Positions 33,383 through 37,976 of a DNA stretch of 37,976 nucleotides are shown one piece after another (position 1 is the stretch's first letter; the number at the start of each line of letters is the position of its first letter). The notes beneath the pieces are model-generated. The model was given only the letters and a program-made list of their open reading frames with translations, ran no database searches and was not told where the DNA came from. Both the position numbers and the translations under genes were made by a program. This DNA comes from a bacterium. Lineage in GTDB: Bacteria > Actinomycetota > Aquicultoria > Aquicultorales > Aquicultoraceae. The DNA lies in the NCBI GenBank assembly GCA_902810715.1, contig CADDYS010000010.1, forward strand, positions 1 to 37,976, read 5' to 3'.

Positions 33383-33688
33383 CTACTGCATATCGACTTC
33401 GTCGGCGTTGCCGCGTAGGCAGTAGTAGCGAGATGTTAAATTATACCCATCCCATACCGGGCAGCCCGGACACATACAGGGAAACAGGCCATCAAAGCCG
33501 TCGCAATCGGTTGTGCCGATTGAACAGTAAAGTCTAACATACTGCTGCGGGTTGGATATCTGGGATGTGTCCTGTGGCACCTGGTTTTTGTCCATCCGCT
33601 CGTTGGCACAGTCGCTGCTGGTCTCAACGGGGCAGGATGGGCAGATACATCCGTCTAAGTTATCTGCGCTTAGTTTTACCTTTGGCAT
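33383..33688 (-). CDS. DUF2769 cysteine-rich protein
   Basis: About 101 residues from the ATG at 33688. DGCICPSCPVETSSDC and later CDGFDGLFPCMCPGCPVWDGYNLTSRYYCL form the DUF2769 pattern with paired C-x-C-x2-C-P motifs, about ten cysteines in all. It is probably a metal- or Fe-S-binding protein of anaerobes, function unknown. The open frame continues upstream to 33850, but that part is the translation of a hairpin repeat and is not protein. It may be co-transcribed with the GMC oxidoreductase genes, perhaps as an electron-transfer partner (inference). Confidence 0.82.
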   Translation of the reverse strand: MPKVKLSADNLDGCICPSCPVETSSDCANERMDKNQVPQDTSQISNPQQYVRLYCSIGTTDCDGFDGLFPCMCPGCPVWDGYNLTSRYYCLRGNADEVDMQ

Positions 33689-33711
33689 TTTAATGTTTAT
33701 TCCCATTTTAA

Positions 33712-33752
33712 GCCCAATAAATCGGGCAGCTACGGCAGGGCTAAAGCCCTGC
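33712..33752. repeat. Double-hairpin repeat upstream of the DUF2769 gene
   Basis: GCCC-(AATAAATC)-GGGC (33712-33727) and GCAGGGC-TAAA-GCCCTGC (33735-33752). The pair is the reverse-orientation counterpart of 27251-27293. It creates a false upstream extension of the DUF2769 frame. Confidence 0.65.
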
Positions 33753-33968
33753 GCTACAGATGCTGTTCCCCGGTTCCCGGCGTCGTTTTTCTTGACTTTA
33801 GCAGGGCATTTGGCTATGCTAAATACGCAGTTTATTTGTAGTTTTAGCAAAAATTGCGCAATTTTTATAAATTCTCATGTGCCTTATAGAGATTTTAGCG
33901 CCTGCACGCTCTTGTGCAGGCAAATTATTGCGTAGTTTGAAATCTTTGCGCAAAAAAGGTGACGCAAG

Positions 33969-35354
33969 ATGGCAGGTTACGATGTCATCATAGTTGGAAG
34001 CGGCCCGGCGGGTATATTCGCCGCCCTTGAGCTTACCAAAAAAGAAAATCTCAAAGTTCTTATTCTCGAGAAGGGGCCGGATATTGAAAAGAGAAAATGC
34101 TATGAGAGGACAACGGGCAAATGTGCCCACTGCAAGCCCTGCCGCATAACCTCAGGTTGGGGCGGTGCCGGCGCATTTAGCGACGGCAAGCTCACGCTAT
34201 CTAACGAGATCGGCGGCTGGATGAGCGAATACGTAGGCGACAAAGAGCTTACCGGACTTATCGACTATGTCGATGGCGTCTACCGTGAGTTTGGCGCAAC
34301 CGATGTGGTACATGGTACAGATGGTGGTAAGGTAGGCCGTCTTCAGAAGAAGGCAACCCTTGCGGATATGAGGCTCGTCCCCATGCAGGTCCGCCACCTG
34401 GGAACCGACCGCAGTAACGATATCCTAACCGCGATGAAGGAGCGGCTTGCGCCGCGACTCGATATCCAAACCGGCGTTAGAGTATCCCACATCCTGGTTG
34501 AGAACGACCGCGTGGCCGGAGTCTTAACCGGTGACGGTCAGGTAATTACCGGCAAGCACATCATCGCCGCTCCGGGTAGGGAGGGCGCCGAGTGGCTCAA
34601 CATCGAGGCAAGGCGGCTTGGACTAAAGCCGGTAAATAACGCGGTAGACATCGGTGTACGCGTTGAGGTGCCGGCGGTCGTCATGGAGCCTTTAACCAAG
34701 GATCTCTACGAGCCCAAGCTTATCTACACGTCGAAATCATTCCAGGATAAGGTTAGGACGTTTTGCGTTTGCCCGTATGGAGTAGTCGCATCCGAGTCGA
34801 CCGATGGGATAACGACGGTAAATGGCCACAGCTACGCCGAGAAGAAGACGGAAAATACGAACTTCGCGCTTCTCGTAAGCACAAGCTTTACCGAGCCGTT
34901 CCATGAGCCCATCGCATATGGCAAGTACATCGCCCGGTTGGCAAATCTTTTAGGCGAGGGGATAATCATCCAGCGGCTTGGCGACCTCATGGATGGGCAC
35001 CGCTCAACACCAGAGCGTATTGCAAGGGGTACAACAGTGCCGACGTATACCGAGGCAACTCCGGGTGATTTAAGTTTCGTGTTGCCGTATCGTTACATAT
35101 CCGATATCAAAGAGATGCTCGAGGCGCTCGATAAGCTTGCGCCGGGAGTCAACTCAAGAAATACGCTTCTTTATGGAGTCGAGGTTAAGTTTTACTCATC
35201 AAGGCTTAAGTTGAAGCCAACGCTTGAAACCGAGATTAAAAACTTGTACGCCATCGGCGATGGGGCCGGGATCACGAGGGGGCTTATGCAGTCCTCGGCA
35301 AGCGGTGTTGTCGCAGCGCGTGCGATTTTGAATTCAACATCTAGGAGGAAATAG
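33969..35354 (+). CDS. FAD-dependent dehydrogenase (COG2509-like)
   Basis: A 461-residue protein. YDVIIVGSGPAGIFAALEL binds FAD (residues 4-22), and GDGAGITRGLMQSSASGVVAARAIL is the C-terminal FAD motif. C44, C52, C55 and C58 (GKCAHCKPC) form a C-x7-C-x2-C-x2-C cluster that could hold an Fe-S centre. GWGGAGAFSDGKLTLS is the COG2509 signature. The substrate is unknown. The gene abuts purA with zero spacing, as in several clostridia and actinobacteria, so the two are co-transcribed; the functional link is not known. Confidence 0.88.
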   Translation: MAGYDVIIVGSGPAGIFAALELTKKENLKVLILEKGPDIEKRKCYERTTGKCAHCKPCRITSGWGGAGAFSDGKLTLSNEIGGWMSEYVGDKELTGLIDYVDGVYREFGATDVVHGTDGGKVGRLQKKATLADMRLVPMQVRHLGTDRSNDILTAMKERLAPRLDIQTGVRVSHILVENDRVAGVLTGDGQVITGKHIIAAPGREGAEWLNIEARRLGLKPVNNAVDIGVRVEVPAVVMEPLTKDLYEPKLIYTSKSFQDKVRTFCVCPYGVVASESTDGITTVNGHSYAEKKTENTNFALLVSTSFTEPFHEPIAYGKYIARLANLLGEGIIIQRLGDLMDGHRSTPERIARGTTVPTYTEATPGDLSFVLPYRYISDIKEMLEALDKLAPGVNSRNTLLYGVEVKFYSSRLKLKPTLETEIKNLYAIGDGAGITRGLMQSSASGVVAARAILNSTSRRK

Positions 35355-36626
35355 ATGCCTGCAACAATTATTATAGGGACGCAATGGGGAGATGAGGGAA
35401 AAGGAAAAGTCACCGATTGGTTGGCAAACGAGATGGATATGATCGTTCGCTACCAGGGTGGACACAACGCGGGACATACGGTTATTGCCGAAGGTCATGA
35501 GTTAAAGCTACATCTTCTACCGTCGGGTATCCTGCGCCCGAATATCACCTCGGTTATTGCTTCCGGGCTTGTTATCGATCCCGAGGCGCTCATTGCCGAG
35601 TTGGATAAGATAAAAGAGGTCGGTATCGCCGATCCCAACCTCATCATAAGTTCCAACGCACACCTTATAATGCCGTACCACAGGCTGCTCGATCAAGCGG
35701 CTGAAGTTAAACTCGGCATGTCGAAGATTGGTACGACGGGTTTAGGCATCGGCCCGTGCTACACCGATAAAGCTTCAAGAGTCGGGCTTCGCATGCAAGA
35801 CCTTCTTGATATGAAGATCTTCCGCGAAAAACTCGCCGTTGCGCTTGAGTTTAAAAACCAGGTTCTAACCAAGATCTACGGGATGGAGCCGGTTGAGCTT
35901 GATGCGGTTATGGATGAATATAGCGCCTATGTCAAAAGGCTCAAAGGCATGATAGGAGACACCAGCCGGGTTATCAACGAGGCGCTTGATGAGGGCAAGA
36001 ATGTTCTTCTAGAGGGCGCACAGGGGACGATGCTTGATATCGATCACGGTACCTATCCGTTTGTAACGTCTTCTTCGCCAATTGCCGGTGGGGCCTGTAT
36101 CGGAACTGGTATCAGCCCCATAAGGATTAAGAGAATCATCGGTATTTTAAAGGCCTACACGACAAGGGTGGGCTCGGGTCCTTTCCCGACAGAGCTGGAT
36201 AACGAGACCGGCGAGACGATACGCTCGGTCGGTGGTGAGTTTGGCACGACCACGGGGCGGCCACGCCGCTGCGGCTGGCTCGACGGCGTTATCCTAAAAT
36301 ATTCAGTCAGGCTTAATGGGCTTACCGAAATCGCCCTGACCAAGCTCGACGTACTCTCGCATTTTGAGACGGTAAAGATTGCAATGGGCTATAAGCACGA
36401 CGGCATAGTTTATGAGCACATGCCCAACCACCAGACGGTTTTTCATAAATGCACTCCTGTTTATGAGGAGATGGAGGGCTGGCAGGCAGATATAAGCGAT
36501 GTTACCTCGTTTGATAAATTGCCCAAGCAGGCACGTGCCTACATCGAGAGAATTCAGGAGATAGCCGGGGTGCCGATTGCGATGATCTCAGTCGGCCCAA
36601 ATAGAACGCAGACGATACTACGTTAG
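35355..36626 (+). CDS. purA: Adenylosuccinate synthase
   Basis: 423 residues, full length. IIGTQWGDEGKGKVTDWLA (residues 5-23) is the GTP-binding P-loop and catalytic Asp/Lys region. GHNAGHTVI follows, QGTMLDIDHGTYPFVTSS lies in the middle, and TTGRPRRCGWLDGV binds IMP. It joins aspartate to IMP with GTP, the first step to AMP. AGGAGG lies before the ATG. It follows the COG2509 flavoprotein gene without a gap; a strong hairpin terminator at 36682-36709 follows. Confidence 0.98.
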   Translation: MPATIIIGTQWGDEGKGKVTDWLANEMDMIVRYQGGHNAGHTVIAEGHELKLHLLPSGILRPNITSVIASGLVIDPEALIAELDKIKEVGIADPNLIISSNAHLIMPYHRLLDQAAEVKLGMSKIGTTGLGIGPCYTDKASRVGLRMQDLLDMKIFREKLAVALEFKNQVLTKIYGMEPVELDAVMDEYSAYVKRLKGMIGDTSRVINEALDEGKNVLLEGAQGTMLDIDHGTYPFVTSSSPIAGGACIGTGISPIRIKRIIGILKAYTTRVGSGPFPTELDNETGETIRSVGGEFGTTTGRPRRCGWLDGVILKYSVRLNGLTEIALTKLDVLSHFETVKIAMGYKHDGIVYEHMPNHQTVFHKCTPVYEEMEGWQADISDVTSFDKLPKQARAYIERIQEIAGVPIAMISVGPNRTQTILR

Positions 36627-36681
36627 GGTCCGGGGTCCAGAGGACAGGGCCCGGGGAATTAAAACATAAGGGAAAAACAAA

Positions 36682-36709
36682 AAAGGGGAAGCCGCCTGGC
36701 TTCCCCTTT
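36682..36709. terminator. Bidirectional intrinsic terminator between purA and the cytochrome gene
   Basis: AAAGGGGAAGCC (36682-36693) pairs perfectly over 12 bp with GGCTTCCCCTTT (36698-36709), with a four-base loop. On the minus strand the stem is followed by TTTTTTG and TTTTT, so it is a strong terminator for the cytochrome gene. For purA the downstream T-run is weaker. Confidence 0.9.
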
Positions 36710-36740
36710 AGTTGTGCGTTCCTAATTACCGTTGCTGTGA

Positions 36741-37976
36741 TTACCTGTGCATATTTTGCTGGGTCTTGTTGGTGTGGCAGACCGTGCAATTCCAGATCCA
36801 GTAGCTGTCTCCCTGGAACTTCTGGGTTATGGCCTGGTCTGATCCATTTATGGTCTGGTTGTTGTACACTACGTTATCAGTTGTATACACAGCATGTGTA
36901 CCGTTGTGGCACGCCTCGCAGTAGAGTTTGTTATTCATGGTGTTGTTTGGACCATTCTGAAGTAGTGAGTTGCGATACAGCGTGTTCGCATTCTCCGCAT
37001 GCTTAGCATCATGGCACTGGCCACATTTTGGCTCATCTAGCCATGGACGGCGTCCGTTTATAATGGAGTTTGCCACGTTGGCAGCATCTCCATGGCAATC
37101 AATACAACCCTTACCGGCACGCTTCATTATGCCGCGCAGGCAGTTGGTCTTTGGCCCCGGATGGCAGTTGTAGCAGCCATCGGTCGTGGGGGCTACTTTG
37201 TTCGCATGGAAATTATGCATTGCTTCAGAAAGACTCTTTACGCCCGGTTGGCCTGGTGCACCAAGAGCATTGCTTGCATGGCACTCGGCGCAGAGGTGCG
37301 GATGACCAGCGTTGGCATCAGCAAGTAGCGTCGTGCCATTTGCTGAGTCATGCTTCGAGAGGATATCAGCTTGTGGGTTAGTTGTCCCATGGCAGTTTGA
37401 GCACATCATCTCGGTAGAGACCGGTGCTACCACATCTGCCGTCTGAAGTGTGGCCCCAGTTGCGCTGTCTTTAACCGTAATGGTTGCAGGGCCATAGGGA
37501 TCCCAAGTGCCGTCATCATCATACGGGGTAATTGGGATACCGTCTGCTACCCAACTCAGGTTGTTGGAGTCGGCCTTCATGGTTCCAGAAAGACCGTTTC
37601 CAGTTAGACCAATGTTTGGTGCTAAGTTCCAGCCAAAGCTCGGGGCATAGGTCCAGAAGTTGGTGTGAAGCGTCGAGTTGGTCTTCTTCGCAAATGCATA
37701 AGATACGGTAACACCGCTCATGATCGGGTTATTCCTTGATTTACGGTTCTGTATCTGCACATGTAGCGTATTAAACGGCGGCAGCACGCAGAAGTAGGAG
37801 TAGTCATCCTGGTCGCAGTGCATACCAAGGTCATTCCATGCTAATACTGTGTAATCCATACCTGCGGCTGGAATTGCCTGGTTGCCGTATGCCTTGGTTA
37901 GGCTCCAGTTAACCGTAGTGGTTGCACCGGTGTTAACAGTGCAGACCTGCCATGTCGTCTGGTATCCGCTCATCGT
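36741..37976 (-). CDS. Multiheme cytochrome c (at least seven hemes), N-terminus outside window
   Basis: At least 411 codons are in frame to the edge, and the gene probably continues beyond it, since no signal peptide is seen and the only early ATG (37973) lies at the border. Seven C-x2-C-H heme sites are present (CSNCH, CAECH, CYNCH, CIDCH, CGQCH, CEACH and CTVCH). The N-terminal part has VLAWNDLGMHCDQDDYSYF, a motif I associate with large extracellular multiheme cytochromes, and a beta-rich region. It would act outside the membrane in electron transfer to extracellular acceptors or to a periplasmic partner. Terminated by the 36682-36709 hairpin. Confidence 0.88.
   Translation of the reverse strand, partial: TMSGYQTTWQVCTVNTGATTTVNWSLTKAYGNQAIPAAGMDYTVLAWNDLGMHCDQDDYSYFCVLPPFNTLHVQIQNRKSRNNPIMSGVTVSYAFAKKTNSTLHTNFWTYAPSFGWNLAPNIGLTGNGLSGTMKADSNNLSWVADGIPITPYDDDGTWDPYGPATITVKDSATGATLQTADVVAPVSTEMMCSNCHGTTNPQADILSKHDSANGTTLLADANAGHPHLCAECHASNALGAPGQPGVKSLSEAMHNFHANKVAPTTDGCYNCHPGPKTNCLRGIMKRAGKGCIDCHGDAANVANSIINGRRPWLDEPKCGQCHDAKHAENANTLYRNSLLQNGPNNTMNNKLYCEACHNGTHAVYTTDNVVYNNQTINGSDQAITQKFQGDSYWIWNCTVCHTNKTQQNMHR

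Noticed and set aside
33689-33850. Longer N-terminus for the DUF2769 protein
   Set aside because: It is the translation of a hairpin repeat (SVAQGFSPAVAARFIG) and does not fit the family length.
36627-36680. A small gene between purA and the cytochrome gene
   Set aside because: The stretch is only a GC-rich run and an A-rich run leading into the terminator; no start with a ribosome-binding site is present.

Overview
The window reads as chromosome of a strictly or mostly anaerobic, deep-branching actinobacterium (a lineage like Coriobacteriia/OPB41 or 'Candidatus Aquicultor'; inferred, not proven). The support is the dnaK-grpE-dnaJ-hspR-clpB order with a MerR-type HspR, which is an actinobacterial arrangement, together with anaerobic redox genes: an Nfn/Sud-type flavoprotein pair, a 2Fe-S CoA-dehydratase activase set, an 8Fe-8S ferredoxin and a multiheme cytochrome c. 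Genes are moderately GC-rich. Several intergenic stretches and two small islands are clearly more AT-rich.

Layout. 1-1731: tail of an unknown gene, then a perfect LexA/SOS box and a two-gene unit (small DUF6504-like protein + DNA polymerase IV). 1838-3332 (minus): ECF sigma factor and its zinc-finger anti-sigma factor. 3468-4638: an AT-rich HEPN/MNT toxin-antitoxin-like pair with its own palindromic operator, bracketed by a 52-bp direct repeat. 4641-7346 (minus): a Roadblock/LC7 protein, a winged-helix protein, two paralogous small membrane proteins and a KaiC-like ATPase, apparently a signalling module. 7507-7695: ferredoxin. 7913-14359: heat-shock operon. 14360-15217: 858 bp with no gene but several hairpins.

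15218-18503: three-gene CoA-dehydratase-activase-type set. 18775-21083: NfnA/NfnB. 21171-24793: small proteins (YtxH-like, PsiE-like, DUF951, two-CW) and the ACT/UPF0210 pair, interspersed with repeats. 25046-26044: secreted M23 peptidase-like protein. 26076-29172: rpsF-ssb-rpsR-rplI-dnaB. 29335-29811: decayed end of an AlbA_2-type ATP-binding regulator. 29979-31219: methyltransferase and VanZ-like protein. 31188-33688 (minus): DUF2769 protein, gluconate-dehydrogenase-subunit-3-like protein and GMC oxidoreductase. 33969-36626: COG2509 flavoprotein and purA. 36741-end (minus): multiheme cytochrome c, cut by the window edge.

The most unusual things seen are: (i) a five-copy dispersed repeat family with a constant TCTAGACCCA core and inverted arms that change sequence between copies while keeping complementarity, placed even inside the grpE-dnaJ and ssb-rpsR gaps; (ii) two unrelated genes (CoA activase and rpsR) that share a roughly 50-bp leader up to the ribosome-binding site next to copies of that repeat; (iii) the KaiC-like/membrane/winged-helix/Roadblock cluster; (iv) the toxin-antitoxin-like island between long direct repeats, with a promoter that predicts a leaderless mRNA. 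No tRNA, rRNA, CRISPR array or transposase was seen.
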